Shown here in pieces: positions 32,508 to 42,751 of a DNA stretch of 64,000 nt. The stretch is taken from NCBI GenBank assembly GCA_047967505.1, contig CM106541.1; one strand, 5' to 3'. A model generated the notes under the pieces. The model did no database searches and was not told the DNA's origin. It saw only the letters and a list, made by a program, of their open reading frames with translations. The DNA is from Dipteris shenzhenensis. Its lineage: Eukaryota > Polypodiophyta > Polypodiopsida > Gleicheniales. The translations under genes and the position numbers were made by a program. Position 1 is the stretch's first letter. Every line of letters begins with the position of its first letter.

Positions 32508-35015
32508 AGAAAGAAAGAAAGAAAGAAAGTTTATTAAAGTCTTCGGAAGACCGATGGGTCTATGAGACTGTGAAAATCGTGATACAACGAGCTGTGGTAG
32601 TGGAGCTACTAAACGAGCATCCATACCAATGCAAAATGCAAAATGCAAAAAATGCAAAAATGCAGAATGGCAGTACTAAGTCCTAAGTACAACATAGTCA
32701 TGTCGATGGTCGACTATATATCAATCTCAGCATCATCATCAATATCATCATCATCCCCAGCAACAACAAGATATCAAGATGGATGAGGCAGTGGAGGCAT
32801 GAAGTCGGCAATAGAGTGCTGTAGGCCACTCAGAGGTGCGGTCCTTGCACGTCTCCTGGTCGTAGCTCTACGTCTAACCAGGGCTATTGTAACCCCCGTC
32901 GGTCGGGCTCCGGCTCTAAACAAGGAGGGGATGTCTCGAAGTGTGATCTGTGTGTCGACCCTCTGTCTGAGCTGTCGGGTCACGGGCTTCGGGTCACGGT
33001 CATGTCGAGGCCTCGTCTCGTTGAGGTCCATGTGATCTAGCTGAAAGAACTCCGTGATAGAGCTCTGAGAGGGATCAACCGAGGAAGAAGTTTGCTCTTG
33101 TCTTCGTGGTCGGAGTATCCTCTCGTGGTGTCTAAGTGCGTCATGAATGAAACCTGCCAAACACCGCTGGTCTGGGTAGGAGAGGAAACGGGCTAAAATC
33201 CCATAACTATCCTTGAAGAGGCAGTGGAAGCGTCCTCGGATCTCATAGTACACAGGATACCCCGGGATAGAGCTATCAATGGTAGCCTGCTACGCCTCGA
33301 GGTATAATCCCCATATTCCCTAACTTGGTACAGATATGTGATGACCTGAAATGCAGCATCTAGCTGTAAAGGGGGTGACCCAAACTCAGCCTAAATGATC
33401 TGGTGAGGAACGGATGACTTACCACGAATCATTCGTGATAACATGAGAACCTGTAGCCACTCCACACGGGCCCACTCTGTATCCGACAAGTCTGGCCCCT
33501 AGCAAGGGCTGTCATACATCCCCGCTGGGCGAGCCAAGGAGTCAAAAAGCAACCCCTTGGTGCATGGATCCTGAAAGTGTGAGCGGAAGCACTGCCTCTC
33601 TAGCCTAGCCAATGAGGCATACCCTCTACTCAAGCGTGCCTGCATCGCGGGTCTCATAGTGAAGCTCGGTCCGGAGAAGATAACCCCAAGATAAGTGTAT
33701 GATGAAATTATCTCAACAGATGACCCCGCAAACGTGAACTGCTCCTGACGCATGATGGCTCGAGATGTATTGAAGATCATGACCTTGGTTTTACCCATGT
33801 TGACCTTCAAATCATGAGACTCATAAAAGGACTGTAGTGCGTCTAGGTGTCTCTGAAGCCCCTCTGCTGAGGAAGACGAGAGCCACGTCATCTGCTGAGG
33901 TAGATCTCTTGGTCATAACCCAAGTCCTGTAGGCGCCATATGAGGCAGGCTCTCTGGACCGTGTTAAATGCCTTGCGGAAATCCACAAGCAACAATAAAC
34001 CCTCTGCTTCTGTGACGTCGCCTCCTCGATGATACATCTGAGCGTCAGAATTTGGTCTATGGTTCCATGATCACGCCGGAATTCGGCCTGTCCTGTTGCT
34101 CTAAGTACTCGACACTCTGCTAGTCTGCTAACCTCGGAGTCAAGTACTGATGCATAAATCTTGGACATGACATGTCCAATCATAATGGTCCTGTAGTTCT
34201 CCGGGCTCATGGGATCCCCTGCCTTGTGGATGGGTGAGATAGTGTTAATGGTCCAAGTGTGTGGAAATCCCAAACAAACCGCTTCATTAAAAAGCTTTGC
34301 TAAGATCGGGGCTAGGAGGTTAATCCCATATGCAGTGAACTCAGTGCATAGCCCCTCATGATCCTTCGCTCGACCATTATGAAGTTTCATTACGGCATCC
34401 TTTACCCCTCCACTAGTGAAGAGGGTGTAGGATGTGGGACGAGGCATGTGTGAGAGGTTCGGGACTGGCTGATTTGGGATGTCATAAAGTGTGCGTGCAT
34501 AATCAAATCAGATTTGGGTGTCAGTGAGTGGCGGAGGGGACCGTCCTTCTAGAAATCTCTGCCAGAAGTCCTTAGAGTTGTTACTAAACAAAATGTTCAG
34601 TAGCTCCTTCTCGTTTCGACGAAAGAAGTCTAGTTTCTTCCTCCGTACCAACGTATCTGATGCGCTTGGAAGATTGTTTTTGGTTTCGAATCTGAGTTGA
34701 CGGCGTAAGGCCTTGCACTCATCAGTGTACCAACTATTATAGGGTACGGTTCCAGGGGGTGGTGGGTGGGTGGAGCGGGTGGTGTGGGGAAAAGCAAGAA
34801 TGGTAGCCTTGTGTAGTGAGGGGGTGACAAGGGCAGCACGATTCTCTAAAAGGGGTATGAAGTCAATATAATCGAGAAGTATGTATAGACGGCCAGAGTA
34901 AGAATGTGAGTGATCCCGATCAAAGCGTATATCGTGGTAGGTGGAAGACAAATAGGCATAGTGCTTTTCCACAAAGTTGGTGTAACATCTCCCTATCATG
35001 TGAATGAGGAGCTGA
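32508..35015 (-). mobile_element. LINE family 1 copy nested in copia 4
   Basis: Minus-strand frames: endonuclease-RT linker (35020-34508), RT fingers (34447-33990: GGVKDAVMKLHNGRAKDHEG, NEAVCLGFPHTWTINTISPI, SPENYRTIMIG), RT end (33891-33499: VNMGKTKVMIFNTSRA, YTYLGVIFSGPSFTMRPAMQ) and the C-terminus (33253-32774). The palm with the catalytic YxDD box is deleted at ~33900 and the Cys/His region is deleted near 33260. 3' terminus GTCTTCCGAAGACTTTAATA with an AAAGAAAG run (plus strand) at 32510-32530. Nearly identical to the copy at 62.9-64 kb. Confidence 0.88.
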
Positions 35016-35059
35016 TGCATCTGACACAGCCATACCTGAATCCCTTTTCTTTTCTTTAG

Positions 35060-35985
35060 CTATGCGCTTCTTGCATTCACCTATATAATGAACTGGCTTC
35101 TTGCAGTAGTGACATGCCCTGGCTTATCTGCATCACCTTTAGTCTTATAAGAGGGCTGTCCTGAATCAGCTTTATGCTGATGTGCAGGCTGATTGGCATG
35201 TTACTTTTGCTACCCTTTTCCTTTGGGTTGAACTTAGAAAGCTTGGCATGCTCGCTAGCCCGTGTTGCCATATTTCTTCGTGTCTGCTCCTCCTGCAACA
35301 GAAGTCCTACCAACTCGTGAAAATAGAGGATGGCTGCCCCTCCTCAATGACAAGTTGAGTGAGGTGTGGAAACCAAGATAAGACTTAGGAAGAGAATTCA
35401 GAGTGGTGGTAATCATCTCTGAATCTGGAATGACTTCATCAATATTCAGCAATTGCTCCCTCAAATCTTGAAGCTTTGTGAGGTGAGTATTCATGGAATC
35501 TCCCTCATCCATGTGCATGTGAGAAAGCTCTCTCTTGAGGAAGGAAACTCTGGCTTCATTTCTTGCTACAGACAAATTCTCTAACAAGCTGCCTTAGATG
35601 TCTTGCATGACCGAATGTGAGGAATAATGAATCTCTTGACAGAGAGAGAAATCATTGATAGAGCTTGTGCATCCCTAGAATCCCATCTTTTTTGTTCTGC
35701 TGTGGGAGCCCCTAGACCAGGAACTCCAACTACTGGTGTTGCATTTTGACCTCTACCTGTGCCTCCAGCTGTAGGAGTGACAGGTGTAGCCACTGTATCT
35801 GGCATTGCTTCATCTCCATTGACATAATCCCAGAGATGTCTGCCAACCAAGATGTTGCGAACCATAAAACTCCACAAGGAGTAGTTGGTGCCATCCAACT
35901 TATCCTCCTGTGTGAGGACTCCAAACAGCTCCTTGGGGTTGTTCTGAGCCAATTTTGCCCGATAAACTAAAAAATACAGCAAATT
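35060..35985 (-). pseudogene. Copia 4 gag, start codon lost
   Basis: The frame from about 35970 reads LAQNNPKELFGVLTQEDKLD then NYSLWSFMVRNILVGRHLW. The two Met codons present in the sister copy at 48.39 kb (MAKMA) read CGG and TTG here, so the start is gone. A frame at 35587-35255 continues (FLKRELSHMHMDEGDSMNTH, LQDLREQLLNIDEV). Near 35120-35060 the zinc knuckle CHYCKKPVHYIGEC sits in a third frame. Confidence 0.85.
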
Positions 35986-35999
35986 GAACAAGTAAAATC

Positions 36000-36881
36000 C
36001 CTTCCTGGGATGCAAAATGCACAAGTAAAATTTGCCAAAGAAAATCTACCCACAGTGACAAATACTGTCACAGCCTATCAAAGGCTCAAATTGCACCACA
36101 ATGCTCTGCTAATTGCCCAAAAGTTTGCAAAAAATGGCAAAAGTCTGCAAGTTGACCCAGAACTGCTTGCAAACCTACAAAATGCGCTTTTAATTGCAAA
36201 ATTGCAACCCAAATGCAAAAGCCCCAATTTCTTGTGGGAAATTGCATACAAAAGAGGGCAAATGGTCTCAAAGCCCCAAATGTTGCAAAATTTGCACTAT
36301 GCTTGCAAAAGCCCCAAATTTCACTGCAAAATTGCAGTGTAAAAGCAAAAGCCCCAAATTCTCTGCAAGATCTAAGCCAAACAATGGCTATATGCAAATT
36401 GATCCTGCAAAGAAGACCCTGCAAAGGAAGTGTACAGACACCTGCAAATGCACGGAACTGTTAGTATGAAATTGACAGTACGGTTGACGTACGGATGTAC
36501 GACATGTACATCAAATGTTGTACGGAATGTACGGCAAAGTATAGCGCTGGCGCAAAAATGTACGGCTAGCGTTGTACGGGATGGCGATGTACGTCGCACT
36601 GACAGCCACTGTACGGACACGCAAGTACTGAGAGTTGTACGGTTGGCAGAAGGCGATGCTGCAGTACGGAAGGCGATGCTGCGGGTGTACGGACCTGACA
36701 GCTTGTACGGACGGCAGCACTCTGCAGTAGGGGGTACGGGCGAGAGCAGGGCTGACGTGCAGCACGGACTGCTCACGGGAGCAGTTGTACGGAATGTGAT
36801 GGGAGCTGCATGCTTGGGAGTTGTATGGACGGGAGCTGAGAGCAGATGCGAGAGCTGGGAGCAGGTGTGGGAAGAAACTCT
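36000..36881 (-). other. Copia 4 leader, rich in TGTACGGA words
   Basis: No gene. The first part (36000-36420) is rich in GCAAAA words. The part next to the primer-binding site (36475-36800) holds more than a dozen GTACGG/TGTACGGA motifs. The same layout occurs in the leaders at 21.2-22.1 kb and 48.4-49.3 kb. Confidence 0.7.
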
Positions 36882-36893
36882 GCTTTGATACCA
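36882..36893 (-). other. Primer-binding site of copia 4
   Basis: The minus strand reads TGGTATCAAAGC, matching the initiator-Met site with one change, two bases from the LTR. The sister copy at 49.38 kb has the same variant. Confidence 0.88.
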
Positions 36894-36895
36894 AA

Positions 36896-37147
36896 TGTGA
36901 GAAAGAAAGAGAAAAAGTGAGCAAGAGAGTGAGCTGAACGTAGGTCACTCAATAGTGGACTGAATGAAGTGAAGTACAAAGAAGAGATGAGGGGTTTTGT
37001 CTAAGTGACAAAACCTTATCTAATCACTAACCGTAGTTAGGGACTAGACTGTGGTTAGGGGGAAAAACCTCTAAGAGGGAAAAATGCCCCTAACCCACTT
37101 ATTACACTACATTGGCCACTGCCTAGAATATAATAATAATTCTGACA
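36896..37147 (-). repeat. 5' LTR of copia element 4
   Basis: 252 bp, TGTGAGAAAG to AATTCTGACA. It differs from the 3' LTR at a small number of sites (for example CTAACA/CTGACA at the end), pointing to limited age. Confidence 0.93.
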
Positions 37148-37710
37148 GTTTTGGCTCCAATCTTGGTGCAGATATGCAACATGCAGTATGCCATGACTTC
37201 CCCATTGCTTGGAGTACCACGACCGTTGTGCCAATACACAAAGCAAGGGACCTCATGGACACGGGGAATTACCGCACCCTCATGATTGGCCATAACACTA
37301 GCCAAGGTCTATGGATTGGTACTAGAGAGAGAGATCAACTCTTACACTGAGGCACATGGATAGTGAGCCTTGGGACAGGTTGGTCACCGGAGGTAGCATT
37401 CCACTCTCGATCATATCTTCACCTATGGGCTGTCATTGAGGAGACGAGTTTGAGATCCAATCCACGCATGCTTTGTAGAATTTCAGAAGGCCTTTGACAT
37501 AGTCCCATGAGCCTGCATGATTAGAGACTCCAAGAGATGCATATTCCAAGGGACATGATCTAGGGGGTGATGAGCCTATATGAGTCAGTCAGAGGGAGAG
37601 TCTAGGCCCTAGATTGGATCGAGAAAGAAAGAAAGAAAGATTTATTAACGTCCACGGAAACCTCGCGGGCCTATGGGACAAGGTGCACAGAAAAGCGAAC
37701 TCATACAAGC

Positions 37711-38126
37711 CTCAATAGGCTGGAGCAAAGGGTATGCTAGGACCCTCGCTGAGTACTAATCTATGTCAATAGAATCATAATCATAATCATATCATATCAA
37801 TCAATCTATCGCGGCGCTGAGACGAAACCGAAGCCTGGTACAGTGATGGCTCTCTGGGGGGCTGCAAAAATATATCGTATATGTGTCTGTTGAGCTGTCT
37901 CGCGTTGCGGTGGGGGGCGCGGTCTCCTCGCTCTCTAGACTCTCTGGGCTATGTCTAGAGTGATCCCTCAATGGGCTGGAGCAAAGGGTATGCTAGGACC
38001 CTTGCTGAGTACTAATCTATGTTAATAGAATCATAATCATAATCATATCATATCAATCAATCTATCCCGGCACTGAGACGAAACCGAAGCCTGGTACAGT
38101 GATGGCTCTCTGGTGGGCTGCGAAAA
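37711..38126. repeat. Tandem duplication in LINE 3' region, period 256
   Basis: CTCAATAGGCTGGAGCAAAG at 37711 recurs as CTCAATGGGCTGGAGC at 37967. Both copies include ATCATAATCATAATCATATC and GAAGCCTGGTACAGTGATGG. The second unit is incomplete (~160 bp). The related copy at 52.0-52.3 kb has one unit. Confidence 0.88.
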
Positions 38127-38227
38127 TAGGAAAGCTGTGATAGGTCGGACCTCAATAGAGTGTACTCTGGGGGCTCTGTCACACATGTGGCCTTTGCGTC
38201 CCTCTCTCGGCGGTACTGTGCTGGTTG

Positions 38228-38512
38228 TGTTAGAACATGAAGTCAAGTGTGAGGGTGTCCTAGAGTCCTAGGGTGTCCTATAGTTGTGTGGGTGTGAATG
38301 TGTCTAGTATGTGAGCAATTAGTACCACCTCCTAGAGTTAGGTGAGTTAGGTATGTGAGGTGGAGGCTAGTGATCTCACCTGTGACGTCAGAAGATGAGG
38401 CTTCCCAGCCTATAAAATGGGCATTGTACTTCATGTTATCTATCAATCGCATCAAGTTGTTATGTGCCCCATATCTGTTTCCATCATGTGATTGCTCCCT
38501 GGTGCCTTCACA
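38228..38512 (+). repeat. LTR1 of the array
   Basis: TGTTAGAACATGAAG to GCCTTCACA. The first ~190 bp (U3, up to CCCAGCCTATAAAAT) are nearly identical to LTR2, then the sequence diverges completely. TATAAAAT at 38411 is the likely TATA box. TGGTATCAGAGC follows directly at 38513-38524. Confidence 0.88.
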
Positions 38513-38524
38513 TGGTATCAGAGC
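38513..38524 (+). other. Primer-binding site, internal A
   Basis: Exact TGGTATCAGAGC immediately after LTR1. Confidence 0.92.
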
Positions 38525-40134
38525 TAGCATGGAGATAGCTTCTCTCTACTTGGTCTCCATGAGCAAGAATCTCTACTTGTACCTCCTGAATCTGCCCGAT
38601 TTTGTTCAACTCTCTCTTGCCTAAAGCTTGATATTGTTTCTATGGTGGAAAGGACGACCAGAAGCACATATGGCTTCCTAGTCATGCTACAAGAAACGGC
38701 GTTGTTTCTAAAACCTACGTAGAATTTCTCACTACGGGTTGGAGCAGGGGACTCTTTCTATTAAGGTGCCTTGCCTCTGCAACACGGGGTTGTTATTTCT
38801 AATCTCTTTTCGTCTAGCGAGGTGGCTCTATGTGATCGTGTGGTTATCCCAAAATGCTCAGCTGAAAAGGCATCGTCACATTTCGCCTTGGCTGATTTTC
38901 CATCAAGCTTTTCTATTCGTGCGGACTCCAGTAGCAGTCAATTGTTGCTACATTTGCACCGTGTTCAGCTTTGTTCGACATGCTTATTGATATTGTCACA
39001 GTTTTGATGCACTAGCTGTGACGAGGCCCATTCAGAAATCCAGTCGCACAACATATCTGTGACATTAGGGATGGGACGTGCATTTCTTCTTCTTCTTCAA
39101 AGAGTTCTGCTGATCAGAAATTGTTCACAAATCTACAGCGCTCAAAATCCCCGACAACAAACTATGTCGCTTCTGAATAGTCATCCCTGCTTTCACCGGC
39201 TTAGCTCTCCTCACAGGTAGCGTACTTGGTGAAGATGACGATGAACAGTTCAGACTTCTACTGAGCAACGATGCTGCACAATGAGTTGGCTGGTGCTATG
39301 TACTTGGTTGATACGATCATTGCTGTAGCTACTTCGCCTCCCACATCAATCTACAAGCCGCCTCTTATTGCTTACTGAAGACTATGGACCAACAGCTTTC
39401 GAAAATAAATTGGGGCTTTTCTTGTTTTCTCCTTTTTTGATCAAAATTGAAGAGGTAGAATTGCTCAATTCTAATTCCCCACAATTTGACATTGGTAACT
39501 CTCAATTTAGCATTTTGAGAGTCATGCTGTGATTTCTCCGCGCAGCTGCTCCTATGGGCTTCATCGACTTGTTCTTCGAGGGCATTCATGCCGGGATCTT
39601 CATTGACACTCGGATTCTGGATGTGCATACACCTGTATGCAGCAGTTGTGCGGAGGACATCTCTCATTTCGAGAGATCTTTTTCCTTCTTTGGGTATGTG
39701 GGTGCTCTGCCCTTGCATTATGCATAAAAAGAATGAAATAAATTGTAGTGTGTGTTGGTCAATAAAGGTTCTCCGCCTTGGATAGTCCTCCTAAAAAGAT
39801 GTATTAGTTTTCCTGTTTATTTGTGTGTGGCTTCCTACCACTTCATGTTATGAAGCCATGGGGGGATGTATTGGAAGGAGTCCTTCAATTGATGAGTTCT
39901 CCATTGTTGAGCCTCTGAGCCATGCTTGGTAGAGCCTCTGAGCCTGTTGTGCCATGCTCTTAGTCTTTTGCATCCATGCATGTTGGGCCTCTGAGCCATG
40001 CTAGATGAGCCTCTGAGTCTGTTGTACCATGCTCACTAGCCTCTGAGCCATGCACACTTGCCTCTGAGATTGCATAGCCTTGGATGTTGTCATGGCTATG
40101 GCTTCTCTCCTCTATTCTCTCACCTTTCCTTCAC
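38525..40134 (+). other. Internal region A, no gag or pol
   Basis: No retroelement protein motif. The last ~370 bp (CGCCTTGGATAGTCCTCCTA, then repeated GCCTCTGAGCCATGC at 39909-40060) are related to the 3' untranslated part of internal B (TGCCTTGGGTAGTCCCCCTA, GCCTCTGAGATTGC). The segment 38600-39740 has no counterpart in B and may be captured DNA. No intact frame in it is convincing. Confidence 0.6.
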
Positions 40135-40155
40135 GGGGGGGGGGGGGGGGGGGGG
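40135..40155 (+). other. Poly-G purine tract before LTR2
   Basis: A run of 21 G directly abuts TGTTAG of LTR2, in the place of a polypurine tract. LTR3 is preceded by GAAGGGGGGTT in the same place, so the run looks like an expanded tract. Confidence 0.75.
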
Positions 40156-40437
40156 TGTTAGAACATGAAGTCAAGTGTGAGGGTGTCCTGGAGTCCTAGG
40201 GTGTCCTATAGTTGTGTGGGTGTGAATGTGTCTAGTAGGTGAGCAATTAGTACCACCTCCTAGAGTTAGGTGAGTTAGGTATGGGAGGTGGAGGCTAGTG
40301 ATCTCACCTGTGATGTCAGAAGATGAGGCTTCCCAGCCTATAAAATAGGCTATGTACTTGCTGTGATAACACAAAAAATCTATCAACATCAGTTCGTGCC
40401 TCAGATCTTGTCTCTCACCCTCTCCCCATTTTTAACA
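40156..40437 (+). repeat. LTR2 of the array
   Basis: TGTTAGAACATG to TTTTTAACA, 282 bp. The U3 part matches LTR1, while R/U5 (GGCTATGTACTTGCTGTGAT, CACCCTCTCCCCATTTTTAA) matches LTR3. It is therefore a mosaic of the two. A primer site follows after two bases. Confidence 0.88.
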
Positions 40438-40439
40438 GT

Positions 40440-40451
40440 TGGTATCAGAGC
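40440..40451 (+). other. Primer-binding site, internal B
   Basis: Exact TGGTATCAGAGC after AACA-GT. Confidence 0.92.
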
Positions 40452-41514
40452 AGGTCTTCCCTGACTGAGCCTTGCCTCATCACGCACGATTTTCCTGCCA
40501 TGTCTCTGCGATAACATTACCGCACGTCGCCATGTCTACGTTGCTGACCAGCAGGCCGTTCCAGTTCTGCCCGCTATCTTCCCTGAAGCTGCGCCATTCT
40601 GCCCGTCCTCCCTGGCAGTCTGCTCATGCCTCCCTCGCAATCTGCTCACGCATCCCTCGTAATCCTACCCATGCTGATGCTACCTCTTTCCTGCTAACTC
40701 CTCTACCCGCTACCTCTCTCCTCCGCTGGGCCACTCTTCTGACACTTTCCTGCTAACTTCCACTACCTCTCTCCTCCGCTGGGCCACTCTTCCGTCATCT
40801 CCACGTTGCTGTCAGATGGCCGCTTCAGTTCTGCTCTCCTCCTTCCGCCCCTGATCTGTGCAATCTCCAGCAGCAGTATTCTGCCCCGACGACCTGCGTC
40901 TGAAATGAGCCACCATCGTGGAAGAATTCCAGCACGTTTTTGGCCTCCAAATGGTGATTTTTGCTGCTACTGTCGCCATATGAAGCTGCCCGTTTTTGCT
41001 GATTAATCGACCCTATTTTGGAGGAGGGTGCTTCAGGGAACAAAAACGAACTGATTCCAGCTTGTTTTTCTTACTGTTCAAGCTGTCATCAGCTCCAAAA
41101 TCGCCGCCACATTTGGAAGGGATTCAGACCGACCTTGAAGCCTAGCACTTCTGCTCCATGACGACCTGAAGAGCGGCTTGTTCCAGCCCATTTCTGAGCC
41201 CAAAACCCTAAATTGCGCTTGTCAAGAATTTTGCCTCATTTTGGGTGAATTTGTTGGGGCTTTTATGGTCTGAAGCTTCCCTAGTATTGCTAGAACACTA
41301 TGCTCTAGGAAATTTTGAAAAGCCCCAATTTTCTGCAAACCCTAATTTTGCAGCAACCCTAACCCAAAAAAATTAGGGCTTTTCTGTCCTATGTCTTCCT
41401 TTGGCATAATTAAAGCTTCTACCATGTAAAATTTGGGCCTTTTTTTGCAAAATTTGAGTAAACATTGTAAGGGATTTAGACACTGGCTGTAATAACAGCT
41501 AAGACCTTCCCACC

Positions 41515-42383
41515 AATGGATAGCATAAAAAAACTCCTCGTTCATCGAGAAATTCTCAGGGAGCAATTTCCCAACTTGGCAGACAAAACTCAGGCTTCTT
41601 CTTATGCAAGAAGGCATCTGGAATATCACCAATGGCAAGGAGCCAAAACCCCAAAGTGATGATGCTAGAATCAGTTGGTGGGAGAACCAAAATGATAAAG
41701 CAATGGCTATCATTGGCCTAGCTTTAGTTGACAACCTTATCCACCATGTGGATTTTGATAAGACTGCAAATGACGTTTGGGAAAAATTAGAGAATTTGTT
41801 TGGAAATAAGATCAATAATTCCAAAGTATTTCTCAAACAAAAACTCTTCAAGCTCAAGATGAAGGAAACTGAAACCCCTAATGAACACTTGAGCAATCTT
41901 GGGTCAATTCTCCAACAATTATCTGCCATCCAAGCCATTGTTGAAGATGATGATCAAGTTGCTGTACTTCTCTCAAGTATTGAAGACATTTCCAAGTACA
42001 ATGAGATCCTTGTTGTCCTAAGAGTCAGCCGCAATATGAGCTTTAAGGATATGGTAGCTCATCTCATTAATGAGGACCGTAGGCTTACAGAGAAAGCAGA
42101 ATCTTCCTTTGAATCTGGCAAAGCATTCTTTCTCAAGAATAAGCCCAAGAAGAAAGGAAAACCTCTTAAATGTAATTATTGTCAGAAGCTTGGCCATCCA
42201 GAGGATCGTTGCTTCAAGAAGATGGCAAAGGTACAAGCCAAAGAACATGCCAATCTGGTTGCGGAGCAGAGCGAGGACGAAGACGATGAAGCTACACCTT
42301 CTGGACCTGAAGAACAAGCCTGCACTGCTACTGTTTCTGGTCTATCCCTCCATGAGGTGATAGATGAAGAGTGGGCTTTCTAG
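41515..42383 (+). CDS. Copia-type gag, only gene of internal B
   Basis: The open frame 41604-42383 (259 codons) holds the gag body: MQEGIWNITNG, IGLALVDNLIHHVDFDKTAN, DVWEKLENLFGNKINNSKVF, MKETETPNEHLSNLGSILQQ, and the zinc knuckle CNYCQKLGHPEDRC (near 42170-42211), then an acidic C-terminus. In-frame homology continues upstream of the first ATG (SSFIEKFSGSNFPTWQTKLR). The natural start appears to be the ATG at 41515; a run of seven A (41527-41533) puts it out of frame by one base. Gag would package RNA. With no pol anywhere in B, the element would depend on another copia for enzymes. The rest of the frame is intact, suggesting recent selection or youth. Confidence 0.85.
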
Positions 42384-42751
42384 AGTCATGTGTGTTAGGT
42401 ACTCTGCCTTGGGTAGTCCCCCTAAAATGATGTAATAATTTGTCATTTTGTGTGCCTTGTCCTATAAAAGGCTCCACTTATTTCCATGTACCCAGTTAGG
42501 AGACAGGGTGGTTGTTATGTCTTTTCTTTATCAGGCCTGGCCGAGTTCCAGGATGTTGGTGTACTCCCTAGACCTATGAGTTGGTCGTGCATCCATGCTC
42601 AGATTTGAGTCTCTGATCACGTTGACACCTAAGCCATGAGAGTGCTTGGTTCAACCTCTGAATTATGCTCAGCTGTTAGCCTCTGAGATTGCCTGGGATG
42701 CACAGTCTGGATGATGTCATAGTTTCTCACCCTAGCTCCGAAGGGGGGTTT

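Larger units (their letters stand above)
28952..37147 (-). mobile_element. Ty1/copia element 4, best preserved
   Basis: Two LTRs of ~255 bp differ by few changes and are flanked by a perfect 5-bp target duplication GTTTT (28947-28951 and 37148-37152). A primer-binding site lies at 36882-36893 and the minus-strand purine tract CAGGGGGG abuts 29207. It encodes gag (36-35.06 kb), integrase (31.57-31.1 kb) and an intact RT-RNase H frame. Protease and the first half of integrase are replaced by a ~3.45-kb block of hAT and LINE sequence (31575-35030). Confidence 0.95.
28880..37621 (+). mobile_element. LINE RT fragment split by copia element 4
   Basis: The left piece (28880-28951) encodes AQAHEGLWAKHIAQGHEV and the right piece (37153-37621) continues LAPILVQICNMQYAM, then WSTTTVVPIHKARDLMD and SLYESVRGRV. 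In the copy at 45 kb the same stretch is continuous (KAQDHEGLQ...VLAPILAHMFN). The right piece ends at 37621 against an inverted LINE 3' end. Confidence 0.85.

Noticed and set aside
36213-36469. Plus-strand frames in the copia leader (36010-36470) as genes
   Set aside because: They lie in GCAAAA-rich leader sequence shared by copia copies and encode only low-complexity peptides; no protein family is seen.
36430-36888. 152-codon plus-strand frame as a gene
   Set aside because: It covers the TGTACGGA-rich copia leader; codons are mostly repeats of the motif in one frame.
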